From Aminobacter aminovorans (GTDB lineage: Bacteria; Pseudomonadota; Alphaproteobacteria; Rhizobiales; Rhizobiaceae): a DNA stretch of 64,000 nt. Of the stretch, positions 52,685 through 61,996 are shown in pieces. Position 1 is the first letter of the stretch. Each line of letters opens with the position of its first letter. A program made the translations under genes and the position numbers. The notes under the pieces were generated by a model. The model ran no database searches, was not told the DNA's origin, and was given only the letters and a program-made list of their open reading frames with translations. Where the stretch lies: the NCBI RefSeq assembly GCF_900445235.1, contig NZ_UFSM01000001.1, positions 2,061,501-2,125,500 on the forward strand, written 5' to 3'.

Positions 52685-54529
52685 TTATTCGCCGAACTTC
52701 TTCTTCGGCTTGTACTTCTTGGCAGCGCCCGCTGGCTTGTCGTAGGCGGGCTTGTCGCCTGCACGGTTTTCGTACGGCTTCTTTTCGTACGGCTTCTTTT
52801 CGTACGGCTTTTTCTCGTAAGGCTTCTTCTCGAAGGCCTTCTTCTTGAAGGGCGGCTTGTCGGAAGGGTCGTACTGGCCCTTGCGATGCTGCTTCTTCGG
52901 CTTGCCGGCACTGTCGCCGCCGCCGGGTGCGCCCGCGAGCCGCTTGATGTCGACACCTTTTTCGCCTGACCCGTTCTGTTCGACGGTGCGGGCGTAGTTG
53001 TCGGCGCGGTTGGCCACGATTTCGAAATGTGATTCGGTGTCGAAGATGCGGATCGAGCCGATCTCGGTCTTGGTCACGTGACCCGCCTTGCACAGCAGCG
53101 GCAGCAGCCAGCGCGGCTCGGCGCGCTGCTTGCGGCCGACCGAGACCGAGAACCACACGCCGTCGGTGAAGCGGTTGTCGGGACGCTCGGCCTTTGCTGC
53201 ATCGAAAGCCGGGATCGGGCGATCGGAAAGCTCTTCAGCCGCCGGGCGCGATGCCATCTGCTGGCGCAGCCAGGCGAGAGCTAGTGTCTCGGGCGAGTGT
53301 GCTGCCAGGACCTCGGCGACGATGGCCGCCTCGTCCTCACCCGCCGCCTCGATATCGTTGAGTTCGGCCAGCATGCGCTCGCGGTTGCGCGCGTCGATCT
53401 CGGCTGGTCCGGGTGCCGACTGCGTCGTTGCCTCAAGCTTGGCCAGCTTGAGCAGGCGCGTCGCGCTGCCACGGCGATGGAACGGCACGATCAGCACGCA
53501 CACGCCCTTGCGGCCGGCACGGCCGGTACGGCCCGAGCGGTGCAACAGCGTGTCCGGGTTGGTTGGCAGGTCGGCATGGATGACCAGGTCGAGATTGGGC
53601 AGGTCGATGCCGCGGGCGGCAACGTCGGTAGCAACGCAGACGCGGGCACGGCCATCGCGCATCGCCTGCAGCGCGTTGTTGCGCTCGGCCTGGCTCAGTT
53701 CACCCGACAGTGCCACCACGGCAAAGCCGCGATTGGCAAGCCGGGCCGAGAAATGCTTGACCGCTTCACGAGTCGCACAGAACACCATGGTGCTCTGGGC
53801 ATCGAAATACAGCAGAGTGTTGATGATGGCGTTCTCGCGCTCCGGCGGCGCGACAAGAACCATGCGGTATTCGATGTCGTCGTGCTGGCGGCTTTCGCCG
53901 GCTGCGGTGATGCGCAACGCGTTGCGCTGGAAGCGCTTGGCCATCTGGGCGATCTGCGGCGGCACGGTTGCCGAAAACAACAGCGTGCGGCGTTCCTGCG
54001 GTGCTGCCGCCAGAATGAATTCCAGGTCTTCGCGGAAGCCGAGGTCGAGCATCTCGTCGGCTTCGTCGAGGACCACGGCGCGCAGGCCGGAGATGTCGAG
54101 CGAGCCGCGGGTGATGTGGTCGCGCAGGCGGCCCGGCGTGCCGACGACGATGTCGACGCCGTCGTTGAGCGTGCGGCGTTCCTTGCTCATGTCCATGCCG
54201 CCGACGCAGGAGGCGATGCGCGCGCCGGTCCCGGCATAGAGCCATTCGAACTCGCGGCGCACCTGGATGGCGAGCTCGCGGGTCGGTGCAATGATGACGG
54301 CACTTGGGGCGCCGGCACGGTCGAAGCGCTCGCGGCCGTCAAGCAGCGTCGGCGCGATGGCGATGCCGAAGGCCACCGTCTTGCCCGAGCCGGTCTGCGC
54401 CGAGACCAGAAGGTCGACGCCGTCGGCCTCCGGTGCCAGCACCGAGGACTGCACGGGGGTGAGCGTTTCGTAGCCACGCGCGGCGAGCGCCCCGGCCAGC
54501 GCCGGAACCATGTTGTCGAAAATCGTCAC
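52685..54529 (-). CDS. DEAD-box RNA helicase with DbpA-like domain and KKPYE repeat tail
   Basis: 614 aa. Helicase motifs: Q-motif TPVQSSVL, I AQTGSGKT, Ia APTRELA, II LDEADEML, III LFSAT, V ATDVAARGID, VI HRSGRTGRAG. Residues about 460-530 resemble the DbpA C-terminal RRM that targets 23S rRNA hairpin 92 (FSVSVGRKQRAEPRWLLPLL). The tail is Lys-rich with five pentapeptide repeats of the KKPYE type. Probably acts in ribosome assembly or cold-linked RNA remodelling. The repeat tail is an RNA-binding, likely disordered, extension. Confidence 0.92.
   Translation of the reverse strand: MTIFDNMVPALAGALAARGYETLTPVQSSVLAPEADGVDLLVSAQTGSGKTVAFGIAIAPTLLDGRERFDRAGAPSAVIIAPTRELAIQVRREFEWLYAGTGARIASCVGGMDMSKERRTLNDGVDIVVGTPGRLRDHITRGSLDISGLRAVVLDEADEMLDLGFREDLEFILAAAPQERRTLLFSATVPPQIAQMAKRFQRNALRITAAGESRQHDDIEYRMVLVAPPERENAIINTLLYFDAQSTMVFCATREAVKHFSARLANRGFAVVALSGELSQAERNNALQAMRDGRARVCVATDVAARGIDLPNLDLVIHADLPTNPDTLLHRSGRTGRAGRKGVCVLIVPFHRRGSATRLLKLAKLEATTQSAPGPAEIDARNRERMLAELNDIEAAGEDEAAIVAEVLAAHSPETLALAWLRQQMASRPAAEELSDRPIPAFDAAKAERPDNRFTDGVWFSVSVGRKQRAEPRWLLPLLCKAGHVTKTEIGSIRIFDTESHFEIVANRADNYARTVEQNGSGEKGVDIKRLAGAPGGGDSAGKPKKQHRKGQYDPSDKPPFKKKAFEKKPYEKKPYEKKPYEKKPYENRAGDKPAYDKPAGAAKKYKPKKKFGE
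52771..52845. repeat. 15-base tandem repeat inside the helicase gene
   Basis: Five 15-base units: CGTACGGCTTCTTTT twice (52771-52800), then CGTACGGCTTTTTCT, CGTAAGGCTTCTTCT and CGAAGGCCTTCTTCT. On the coding strand they give KKPYE-type pentapeptides. Divergence increases toward the upstream part of the gene, so the last units look like recent duplications. Confidence 0.9.
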
Positions 54530-54651
54530 GAAAATCTTCCAATGAGAGCAAGGCCCGTCACATGAGGACGAGGGCCAAGGAAAGCGGGCTCTCTAAAGCT
54601 TTGCTGCCCGCACGTCAATGCAACGGCGGGCAGGGCAGCCATGCGTCGGGC

Positions 54652-55566
54652 TCACGGCCACCTGACTTCGGGCGGCATGCTCGACAGGATCGAGGCGATG
54701 TTGCCGCCGGTCTTCAGCCCGAAGATCGTACCGCGATCGTAAAGCAGGTTGAATTCGACATAACGGCCGCGGCGCACCAGTTGTTCGTCACGGTCGCCAT
54801 CGGTCCAGTTGGTGTTGAAGTTCTGCCGCACCAGATGCTGGTAGGTGACGAGGAAGGCGCGGCCGACGTCCTGGACGAAGCGGAAGTCTGCATCCCAGCC
54901 GCCCTTCTCCTCAGGCGAATGCTGCCAGTCGAAGAAGATGCCGCCGGTGCCGCGAGGCTCGTTCCGATGCGGCAGGAAGAAGTACTCGTCGCACCAATCC
55001 TTGTATTTCTGGTGGTCGGCGACAGCAGCGTGCTTGGAGCAGGCAAACTGCATCGCCTTGTGGAAAGCGACAGTATCGGCGTCGTCCTGCGTGCGGCGGC
55101 GGTCGAGCACCGGCGTAAGGTCAGCACCGCCGCCGAACCACCAGCGCGAGGTTGCCACCATGCGCGTGTTCATGTGGACTGCCGGCACGTTCGGGTTCTG
55201 CGGATGGGCGATCAGCGAAATGCCCGAGGCCCAGAAGCGCGGGTCTTCCTCGGCGCCCGGCATCTGCTTGCGGAACTCTGGCGAGAACTCGCCATGCACG
55301 GTCGAGGTGTGCACGCCGACCTTCTCGAAGACGCGGCCATGCATCATCGACATGATGCCGCCGCCGCCCTTGCCTTCATCGCGCTGCCAGGGCGTGCGCT
55401 CGAAGCGGCCGGGCGCCCACGACGCCAGCGGTCCTTCGACCTGATCCTCCAGCGCCTCGAAGGCGAGACATATGCGGTCGCGCAGCTCCTCGAACCAGGC
55501 GCGGGCGCGCGCCTTCCTGTCTTCGATGTCGGCCGGCAGTCCCGCCGGGATTTCAGGACGCTGCAA
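54652..55566 (-). CDS. hemF: Oxygen-dependent coproporphyrinogen III oxidase
   Basis: 304 aa. It converts coproporphyrinogen III to protoporphyrinogen IX with O2 in heme synthesis. Signature regions: [49 protein letters not shown] and [19 protein letters not shown]. Starts [11 protein letters not shown]. It is divergent from a small gene of unknown function. Confidence 0.96.
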   Translation of the reverse strand: MQRPEIPAGLPADIEDRKARARAWFEELRDRICLAFEALEDQVEGPLASWAPGRFERTPWQRDEGKGGGGIMSMMHGRVFEKVGVHTSTVHGEFSPEFRKQMPGAEEDPRFWASGISLIAHPQNPNVPAVHMNTRMVATSRWWFGGGADLTPVLDRRRTQDDADTVAFHKAMQFACSKHAAVADHQKYKDWCDEYFFLPHRNEPRGTGGIFFDWQHSPEEKGGWDADFRFVQDVGRAFLVTYQHLVRQNFNTNWTDGDRDEQLVRRGRYVEFNLLYDRGTIFGLKTGGNIASILSSMPPEVRWP

Positions 55567-55644
55567 TTTAGGCTCCGCACAAATGACTCGTAATTGTCCG
55601 GCGCGATCCCTAATCTCCTTCTCGCAAGGGTCAAGGAGTTCTTT

Positions 55645-55902
55645 ATGGGCACACCGACCAGACCGCCGCTGGGGGATCTCGCCAAGAGGCTCCAGCGCAG
55701 CCGGGCCGAACGTGAGCGCAGGCCGCGCGACGGGTTCCTGCGCGAGACCTTCGTGTTGCCGCGCAACGACGCACGGCTCAAGGCGCAGGAGTGGTTCTCG
55801 CGCTGGCCGAAGCAGGCTTACTGGACCGAGATCGAAAGCTGGTTCGAGCGCCCCGGCGACGTCATCGAGTTCACTATCCGCCGCCTGCCGACATCGGACT
55901 GA
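55645..55902 (+). CDS. 85-aa protein of unknown function
   Basis: ATG at 55645 preceded by CAAGGAG. It reads [20 protein letters not shown], then [20 protein letters not shown], and ends [18 protein letters not shown]. Basic, soluble, no known domain. Similar short proteins next to hemF are plausible in Rhizobiales, but I cannot assign a family. Confidence 0.7.
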   Translation: MGTPTRPPLGDLAKRLQRSRAERERRPRDGFLRETFVLPRNDARLKAQEWFSRWPKQAYWTEIESWFERPGDVIEFTIRRLPTSD

Positions 55903-55998
55903 TCTTCTCTAACCGAGACTGAGTCGGGCTGCCGCGCAACCGCAGCTGATGGCTGCAAGCCATTGGTGCGGGATTCAAAACAGCTTTCGGTGCCCTGG

Positions 55999-56721
55999 CT
56001 AACCAGCCGGCCGTTTCGCAAATCCCTTGACCAGGATCGGTCCCGTCGGCTTGCCGGTCGGCGAGCCCGGGCGTGGTTCGAGCGTGATCTCGTAGAGCTG
56101 GTCGGCCGCGGGCACAGGCAGCGTCTGGCCCTTGAGCGTGGTCACCTCGGCGCTGGACAGCGTGCCCAGCGAAACCGGGCCGACCGAGGCGTCGTAGAGC
56201 GTCCACACCTGCATGATCTTGTCCTGCGGCACCTCGAAATCGGCAAGCGGGATGATCTTGAGGCTGTTGTCGGCAAAGGCCTCGAACACCGCTCCCGTGG
56301 TGTTGTCGGGCGTCTGCAGCACCACGAGCACAACCGGCTCCGGCGTCGTCTTCATGACGAAGCCGCCGGCATAGCCGAGGCCGAACGCGGCCGCGAGCGA
56401 CGCTGCCAGGGCGAGTTTGCGCCAGGGGGGCGCCTGCGTCGCGCTGTTTTGATTGGCAGCGCTTTGTTCCGGCGGCGAAGCGCCGTGGTCCTGCGGCAAG
56501 GTTGCAATCTTGCCCAGGATTTCGTCCCACATGCCGGCAGGCACCTCAGTGGGCTTCGCCGTGTGGTCGAGGCTGGACATGCGTTCGGCGAGCCGTCGCA
56601 CGGTCTCGGCAAATTCCGGGTCGCGCTCCATCTTGCGCTCCGCTTCGGCGCGTGCGTCGTCATCCAGCAGACCGAGCACATAGTCGCCGGCGTGGGCAAG
56701 GCGTTCGCTGTCGCTGCTCAT
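55999..56721 (-). CDS. RskA-type anti-sigma factor
   Basis: 240 aa from the ATG at 56721. The cytoplasmic N-terminus (HAGDYVLGLLDDDARAEAER) is the anti-sigma K head, one membrane helix follows (LALAASLAAAFGLGYAGGFV), then a periplasmic RskA C-terminal domain (IMQVWTLYDASVGPVSLGTL). It should hold the ECF sigma factor inactive until a periplasmic signal. Overlaps the sigma gene by 4 bases. Confidence 0.9.
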   Translation of the reverse strand: MSSDSERLAHAGDYVLGLLDDDARAEAERKMERDPEFAETVRRLAERMSSLDHTAKPTEVPAGMWDEILGKIATLPQDHGASPPEQSAANQNSATQAPPWRKLALAASLAAAFGLGYAGGFVMKTTPEPVVLVVLQTPDNTTGAVFEAFADNSLKIIPLADFEVPQDKIMQVWTLYDASVGPVSLGTLSSAEVTTLKGQTLPVPAADQLYEITLEPRPGSPTGKPTGPILVKGFAKRPAG

Positions 56722-57269
56722 GACAGGCACTCCTGCAAGGCGATGACGCCACGGCGAATCCAGGCTTTGACTGTGCCCAGCGGCGCGTTCAGTTTCGCTG
56801 CGATCTCGCCATGCGTGTAGCCCAGCACATAGGCCAGCAGGATCGACCTGCGCCGTGGTTCGTCCAGTTGCCTCAGGCAATGCTTGAGCGCGTCGGCCTC
56901 GTCGAGAGCCTCGAAGGCCGCGTCGGCGCTGCTGTCGCTTTCGCCGTGCCTGGCCATGTCGTCGCCTGTCAGATGCAGGCGCTGGCCGTCACGCAGCATG
57001 TTGAGCGCGCGGTTGCGGACGATGGTGGTCAACCAGGCGCGGGCACTGCCGCGCGCCGGGTCGAAGCGCGGCGCATGCTTCCAGGCGGCGATGAAGCCTT
57101 CCTGCACTGCTTCCTCGGCGAGATCCTTGCGGCGCAGGATGCGGCGGGCGATGGCGATCAGCCTGCCGGCCTCGCTGGCGAAAAGGTCGCCGAGCGCCTC
57201 GCGGTCGCCGCTTGCGACCCGAAGCATCAGGCCGTCACAGAATTGGTCGCTTCGTTCGACAGCCGACAT
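56718..57269 (-). CDS. ECF sigma factor, SigK-like
   Basis: 183 aa from the ATG at 57269. Region 2 reads LAEEAVQEGFIAAWKHAPRF and ARAWLTTIVRNRALNMLRD; region 4 reads RRRSILLAYVLGYTHGEIAA, KLNAPLGTVKAWIRRGVIAL. The overlap with an RskA-type anti-sigma gene fits the SigK/RskA group. Divergent from a secreted DUF4394 protein, its probable target; matching promoter-like elements face both ways between them. Confidence 0.92.
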   Translation of the reverse strand: MSAVERSDQFCDGLMLRVASGDREALGDLFASEAGRLIAIARRILRRKDLAEEAVQEGFIAAWKHAPRFDPARGSARAWLTTIVRNRALNMLRDGQRLHLTGDDMARHGESDSSADAAFEALDEADALKHCLRQLDEPRRRSILLAYVLGYTHGEIAAKLNAPLGTVKAWIRRGVIALQECLS

Positions 57270-57282
57270 GCGGTCCCTTCTC

Positions 57283-57382
57283 GCCCGTTTGCAATGATAC
57301 ACGCCGGATGCATCTGGGGATGCAAGCCCTTTTGAGAAATTTGCCGCGTTCCTGCATCCAGAACCCGATCCCGTGGGTAAGG
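57283..57382. promoter_or_regulatory. Paired ECF-type promoter candidates between sigma factor and DUF4394 genes
   Basis: On the minus strand GCATCC (57323-57318) is followed after 17 bases by GTATC, ending about 30 bases before the sigma start. On the plus strand GCATCC (57354-57359) is followed after 17 bases by GTAAG (57377), about 55 bases before DUF4394. Equal box and spacing in both directions suggest sites for the same ECF sigma factor. Confidence 0.5.
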
Positions 57383-57437
57383 CCGGCGAGCGACGCAAAA
57401 TCGCCAGCGCTCACCGACCAACGAGAAGGAGATCGAC

Positions 57438-58211
57438 ATGAACCGCATCGCACTGCATATCGCCCTTGCCGGCACAATGCTCGCCGGCTTTTCCGCAGCG
57501 GCAGTGGCTGCTCCGGCGCTTGGCCTTTCCGGCGACAAGACCTTGATCTGGTTCGACACCGACAAGCCGGGCGAGGCCAGGAAGATCGAGGTGACCGGGG
57601 TCGACAAGCTCCATGGAATCGACCTGCGATCGTCCGATAACATGGTCTATGGCCTGGCCGGCGACGGCTCGCTGGTCACCATCAACCTCGACACCGGTGC
57701 GGCTGCGGCGGTGTCGAAGCTGTCCAAGCTGCCGCCCGAGGGCGCCAAGGTCAGCGTCGACTTCAATCCGGCAGCCGACAAGCTGCGCGTTATTGCGTCC
57801 GACGGCACCAATCTGCGTGTCGATCCCGCGACCGGCGCGGTGACCGAAGACGGCAAGCTCGCCTTCGAGGCAGGCGATGCGAGCGCCGAGATGCCGACCG
57901 AAATCATTGCCACCGCCTATACCAATTCCTTCGGCAAGCCCGAAAAAACGGCAATGTACGACATCCATGCCGGCGGGATGTTCCTGCAGCAGACCAAACC
58001 GAATGACGGTACGCTGAAGACGATCGGCAAGCTCGGCATCGAGCCAGGCGACGCCGTCGGCTTCGATATCCAGACGTCGGAAGATGGCGCCAACACCGCG
58101 TGGCTGGCCACAGGCGGCATGCTCTACAAGGTCAACATGGAGAGCGGTGCTGCTGAAAAGGCGGGCGAGGGCCTCGATGCCGGCTTGCGCGACCTGGCTA
58201 TCCTGCGCTGA
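57438..58211 (+). CDS. Secreted DUF4394 beta-propeller-like protein
   Basis: 257 aa from the ATG at 57438, with GAAGGAG upstream. A signal peptide ends near AAAVAAPA. The mature part has repeated short beta motifs (LHGIDLRSSDNMVYGLAGDG, GAKVSVDFNPAADKLRVIAS, GTNLRVDPATGAVTEDG), the DUF4394 pattern. Periplasmic or exported; function unknown. Divergent from the ECF sigma gene, as often seen for SigK regulon members. Confidence 0.87.
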   Translation: MNRIALHIALAGTMLAGFSAAAVAAPALGLSGDKTLIWFDTDKPGEARKIEVTGVDKLHGIDLRSSDNMVYGLAGDGSLVTINLDTGAAAAVSKLSKLPPEGAKVSVDFNPAADKLRVIASDGTNLRVDPATGAVTEDGKLAFEAGDASAEMPTEIIATAYTNSFGKPEKTAMYDIHAGGMFLQQTKPNDGTLKTIGKLGIEPGDAVGFDIQTSEDGANTAWLATGGMLYKVNMESGAAEKAGEGLDAGLRDLAILR

Positions 58212-58261
58212 CGCATCGAATACCACCGATCCGGGACGGCAACGCCCCGGATCGGCCGTTT

Positions 58262-58699
58262 TCACTCCACCAGCAGCCGCCGCGGCCCTGGGCCCTGGCG
58301 CGCCAGCCGGTCCTCGCGGTTCCGCAGCGGGCATTTGTCGATCGACATGCAGCCACAGCCGATGCAGTCGGTCAGGCCGTCACGCAGCTTCTTCAATTGT
58401 TCGATGCGGTGGTCGAGGTCGTGGCGCCAACCCGTTGAAAGCAGACTCCAGTCCTCGCGTGTCGGCGTGCGTCCGTCGGGCAGGGCGGCGAAGGCTGCGG
58501 CAATGTCTGCCAGCGATATGCCGACATCCTGGGCGATCCTGATCACCGCCACCCGCCGCAGCACATCACGCGCATATCGCCGCTGGTTGCCTGAAGTCCT
58601 GTGGCTGTGGATCAGCCCGCGCGTCTCATAGAAGTGTAGCGCCGAGACGGCGACTCCGCTGCGCTTGGCGACCTCGCCGACAGTCAATTCGCTTGCCAT
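58262..58699 (-). CDS. soxR: Redox-sensitive regulator SoxR
   Basis: 145 aa, MerR family. The winged helix reads [20 protein letters not shown]; the [2Fe-2S] cluster site is [12 protein letters not shown] with the four expected cysteines. SoxR activates promoters with 19-base spacers when the cluster is oxidised by redox-cycling compounds. Its own start lies 17 bases from a canonical SoxR box facing the other way. Confidence 0.95.
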   Translation of the reverse strand: MASELTVGEVAKRSGVAVSALHFYETRGLIHSHRTSGNQRRYARDVLRRVAVIRIAQDVGISLADIAAAFAALPDGRTPTREDWSLLSTGWRHDLDHRIEQLKKLRDGLTDCIGCGCMSIDKCPLRNREDRLARQGPGPRRLLVE

Positions 58700-58711
58700 C
58701 GAAATTCCTGC

Positions 58712-58742
58712 TTGACCTCAATATTAGTTGAGGTTGTACGAG
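58712..58742 (+). promoter_or_regulatory. SoxR-dependent promoter with SoxR box
   Basis: CCTCAA (58716-58721), a 6-base centre and TTGAGG (58728-58733) match the 18-base SoxR box of enterobacteria and pseudomonads. It sits between a -35 TTGACC (58712-58717) and a -10-like TACGAG (58737-58742) with the 19-base spacing of MerR-family promoters. It points right, away from soxR. Confidence 0.85.
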
Positions 58743-58862
58743 GATATCCTTCACCGTGCAAGGAAGGATAACGATATGGCGAGACCGGCTTCAGACAACT
58801 GGAACGACAGTGCGCCGGGAGGCTGTTTCACTGCGGCAGTGCAGCGTATGGCGGCCGCCTTG

Positions 58863-59321
58863 TCAGCCGAGCTGGCGCATCGCCTCGCCGGTCACCATCG
58901 CCGCACTCAACGCGACGTTGAGGCTGCGACCGCCGCCGGGCATCGGGATCAGCAGCCGCTCGAAGGCGAGATCGTGGACGTGGTCGGGCACCCCGGCCGA
59001 TTCGCGGCCGACCATGACGATGTCGCCCGGTTCGAAGCGGAAATCCGTGTAGGCCACGGTGGCTTTCGTCGACAGCAGCACCAGGCGACGGCCTTCATGC
59101 TTACGCCAGTCCTCGAAGCGGTCGAAGTCGACATGCCGGGTCAAGGTCGCCATTTCGAGATAATCCATGCCGGCGCGTTTCAGCGATCGGTCGGAGATGT
59201 CGAAGCCGGCGGGTTCGATCAGGTCGACGGCGATGCCGAGGCAGGCCGCCATGCGCAGGATCGTGCCGGTGTTGCCGGCGATGTCGGGCTGGTAGAGGGC
59301 GATGCGGAATTTGCCGTTCAT
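58863..59321 (-). CDS. trmL: tRNA (cytidine(34)-2'-O)-methyltransferase
   Basis: 152 aa, the small SPOUT methyltransferase TrmL, which methylates the wobble ribose of tRNA-Leu. Motifs: LYQPDIAGNTGTILRMAACL, GDIVMVGRESAGVPD and a C-terminal knot region GGGRSLNVALSAAMVTGEAM. Length matches the family. No convincing partner gene in the 280 bases upstream. Confidence 0.93.
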   Translation of the reverse strand: MNGKFRIALYQPDIAGNTGTILRMAACLGIAVDLIEPAGFDISDRSLKRAGMDYLEMATLTRHVDFDRFEDWRKHEGRRLVLLSTKATVAYTDFRFEPGDIVMVGRESAGVPDHVHDLAFERLLIPMPGGGRSLNVALSAAMVTGEAMRQLG

Positions 59322-59601
59322 GTCGATGTCCTAATCTGTGGCGGCAAGGCCACAGCAAGTCGTGCCCAAGCAAAAAGTGACGATGATGCTGTGGCGTTCT
59401 GCCGCGAAGGGGAGTATACGGCCTGCATTGTCAACCCGAACCGATGGAGGGGTACATGATGTTGCTTGACACACACCGCCCCGACTGTGGGCGACGTACT
59501 GCCTGAGGGCGGACCGGTTCGACGACTTTTCCTGACAATTCCAGGTATTTTCGCATCGCGGTCCGCAGAAGCCCTTATCCGGTTTTCGAAGGACAATTCC
59601 G

Positions 59602-59919
59602 ATGTTTGCCAACATCCCCAACGGGCACAATGCCCGTAACGAACACGACTCTGCATTTTCTGCCCACCGCAACGAGATAGCCGAAGCCAGGCATCGTGCC
59701 ATGATGCTGGCGCTCGGCGCGCATCAGCCAAAGGCGAACCCTCCGGTTCGCCAGCGACCGCATCGCGGCATGCTGCCCGACGTCGACATGAGCAATGTCG
59801 TCGTCGACCCCAGCTACCGGCCGCTGTTCGGCCGCATCAAAGCCCTGATCGGCCGGCTTGTCGGCCGCTCGGGTGCGGCCCGGCCTGCTGCCAGGCCGGT
59901 GTCAGGAGGCAACCGCTGA
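59602..59919 (+). CDS. 105-aa protein of unknown function
   Basis: ATG at 59602 follows GAAGGACAATTCC. The N-terminal half is polar and His/Asn-rich (MFANIPNGHNARNEHDSAFS), with a helical EIAEARHRAMMLALGAHQP segment. The end is basic and Ala/Arg-rich (RIKALIGRLVGRSGAARPAA). No domain recognised. A strong hairpin overlaps its stop. Confidence 0.65.
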   Translation: MFANIPNGHNARNEHDSAFSAHRNEIAEARHRAMMLALGAHQPKANPPVRQRPHRGMLPDVDMSNVVVDPSYRPLFGRIKALIGRLVGRSGAARPAARPVSGGNR

Positions 59920-59942
59920 GGATTCGCCGAATCCTCAGCGGT
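59912..59942 (+). terminator. Terminator overlapping the stop of the 105-aa gene
   Basis: ACCGCTGAGGATTCG (59912-59926) pairs perfectly with CGAATCCTCAGCGGT (59928-59942), one-base loop in this drawing; TCTTCT follows. Confidence 0.75.
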
Positions 59943-60069
59943 CTTCTACATTCCGAGGGCCCCCGCCGTGGTTAAGATGATCCGGCGCATAATGGCCGTG
60001 CCAGTGGCTCTCCAAGATACGTCCCACGCGGAATTCGCCACGTGCCGCATACCGAACTGAGAGACTGAG

Positions 60070-61950
60070 ATGTTCCGCTGGTTTGAAAACAGACTGAATC
60101 CGTTCCCCGTGGAGGAACCGGTCGAACCGCCGAAGACGCTTGTCGCCTTCTGCCTGCATTACACCAAGGGCGCCTGGACCTATATCGTCATTGCCGCCGT
60201 GCTGACGTCGCTGATCGCGCTCGCCGAAGTGTGGATGTTCGGCTTCCTCGGCAACATCGTCGACTGGCTGTCGAACCAGAACCGCGAGACCTTCCTGCAG
60301 AACGAAGGCTGGAAGCTTGCCGGCATGGCCTTCATCGTCATGGTCATCCTGCCGGGCATGGTGGTGCTGCAGTCGCTGGTCAACCAGCAGACGCTGATGG
60401 GCAATTATCCCATGCGCATCCGCTGGCAGGTCCACCGCTACCTGCTCAAGCAGTCGATGAGCTTCTACCAGGACGAGTTCGCCGGCCGCATCGCCACCAA
60501 GCTGATGCAGACAGCGCTCGCCGTGCGCGAATGCGTGGTCAAGCTGATCGACGTACTCAACTACGTCATCGTCTATTTCCTCGGCGTGCTGTTCATCGTC
60601 GGCTCCGCTGACATCAGGCTGGCAGCACCCTTGATCGTCTGGCTCTGCTGCTACGTGCTGTTGCTGCGCTATTTCGTGCCGCGCTTGGGCAAGCTCGCCG
60701 AGGAGCAGGCCGACGCACGCTCGACAATGACCGGCCGCGTCGTCGACAGCTACACCAACATCCAGACCGTCAAGTTGTTTTCCCATTCGCGCCGCGAAGC
60801 GTCGTTCGCCCGCGAAGGCATGTCGCTGTTCATGGACACGGTCTACCGATCGATGCGGCTGGTGACCTCGCTCTATGGCGCGCTCTACCTACTCAACTCG
60901 ACGCTGCTTCTGTCGGTGGGCGCCCTGTCGATCTCGCTGTGGCTCAATGGTGCGGTCTCCATCGGCGCGGTTGCCGTCGTACTCGGCCTCGTGCTGCGCC
61001 TCTGGGGCATGTCGCAGTGGATCATGTGGGAGGTCTCGGGCCTGTTCGAGAGCATCGGCACCGTCCAGGACGGCATCACCTCGATCTCGATGCCGCGCCT
61101 GGTCGAAGACAGGCCCAACGCCAAGGAGATCGTCGTCGACAAGGGCGCGATCGCCTTCGACAATGTGCGCTTTCACTATGGCAAGAAGAAAGGCGTCATC
61201 GAGGATCTCAGCCTGACCGTGAGGCCAGGCGAGAAGGTCGGCATCGTCGGCCGCTCGGGTGCCGGCAAGTCGACCCTGGTCAACCTGTTGCTGCGCTTCT
61301 ACGACATCGAGGGCGGCCGCATCCTGATCGACGGGCAGGACATCTCGGCCGTCCAGCAGGACAGCCTGCGCGCACGGATCGGCATGGTGACGCAGGACAC
61401 CTCGCTGCTGCACCGCTCGGTCGCCGACAACATCCTCTATGGCCGTCCCGACGCCACCGAAGAGATGATGATCGAAGCGGCACGCCGCGCCGAAGCGCTC
61501 GACTTCGTCGCCACCCTTGCCGACCCCAAGGGCCGCAAGGGCTTCGAGGCGCATGTCGGCGAGCGTGGCGTCAAGCTGTCCGGTGGCCAGCGCCAGCGCA
61601 TCGCCATTGCCCGCGTCATGCTCAAGGACGCGCCGATCCTGATCCTCGACGAAGCGACCTCGGCGCTCGATTCTGAAGTCGAAGCCGCGATCCAGGAAAA
61701 CCTCTACCGTCTGATGGAGGGCAAGACCGTCATCGCCATCGCACATAGGCTGTCGACGATCGCGGCGATGGACCGGCTTGTGGTCATGGACAAGGGCCGT
61801 ATCGTCGAACAGGGCAGCCATGACGAACTGGTGGCCAGGGGTGGCATCTATGCCTCGCTCTGGCAGCGCCAATCCGGCGGCTTCCTGCTTGACGACGTCG
61901 CCGCCGACGCGGCCAACGACGCTGAAGCCAAGGGCCAGGCGGCGGAGTAG
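60070..61950 (+). CDS. ABC exporter, fused membrane and ATPase domains (first of two)
   Basis: 626 aa. About six membrane helices in the first 310 residues, then the ATPase: Walker A GRSGAGKST, signature LSGGQRQRIAIARV, Walker B ILILDEATSALDSE and H-loop IAHRLST. It is a half-transporter of the MsbA/multidrug type that works as a dimer. The next gene encodes a paralogue with intact motifs, so a heterodimer or two homodimers are possible. Substrate unknown. Confidence 0.92.
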   Translation: MFRWFENRLNPFPVEEPVEPPKTLVAFCLHYTKGAWTYIVIAAVLTSLIALAEVWMFGFLGNIVDWLSNQNRETFLQNEGWKLAGMAFIVMVILPGMVVLQSLVNQQTLMGNYPMRIRWQVHRYLLKQSMSFYQDEFAGRIATKLMQTALAVRECVVKLIDVLNYVIVYFLGVLFIVGSADIRLAAPLIVWLCCYVLLLRYFVPRLGKLAEEQADARSTMTGRVVDSYTNIQTVKLFSHSRREASFAREGMSLFMDTVYRSMRLVTSLYGALYLLNSTLLLSVGALSISLWLNGAVSIGAVAVVLGLVLRLWGMSQWIMWEVSGLFESIGTVQDGITSISMPRLVEDRPNAKEIVVDKGAIAFDNVRFHYGKKKGVIEDLSLTVRPGEKVGIVGRSGAGKSTLVNLLLRFYDIEGGRILIDGQDISAVQQDSLRARIGMVTQDTSLLHRSVADNILYGRPDATEEMMIEAARRAEALDFVATLADPKGRKGFEAHVGERGVKLSGGQRQRIAIARVMLKDAPILILDEATSALDSEVEAAIQENLYRLMEGKTVIAIAHRLSTIAAMDRLVVMDKGRIVEQGSHDELVARGGIYASLWQRQSGGFLLDDVAADAANDAEAKGQAAE

Positions 61951-61964
61951 GACAGGTAAAGATC

Positions 61965-61996
61965 GAGGCCTTCCGCCGGAGTGGAGGGCCTCTTCA
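61965..61996 (+). terminator. Hairpin between the two ABC exporter genes
   Basis: GAGGCC (61965-61970) with GGCCTC (61987-61992), extended by TTCC/GGAG pairing, followed by TTCATT. It would lower or stop read-through between the tandem exporters. Confidence 0.6.

Noticed and set aside
58776..59459. Open frame after the SoxR promoter as a normal protein gene
   Set aside because: Its translation is the mirror of trmL beyond 58863 and matches no family; reported only as a finding.
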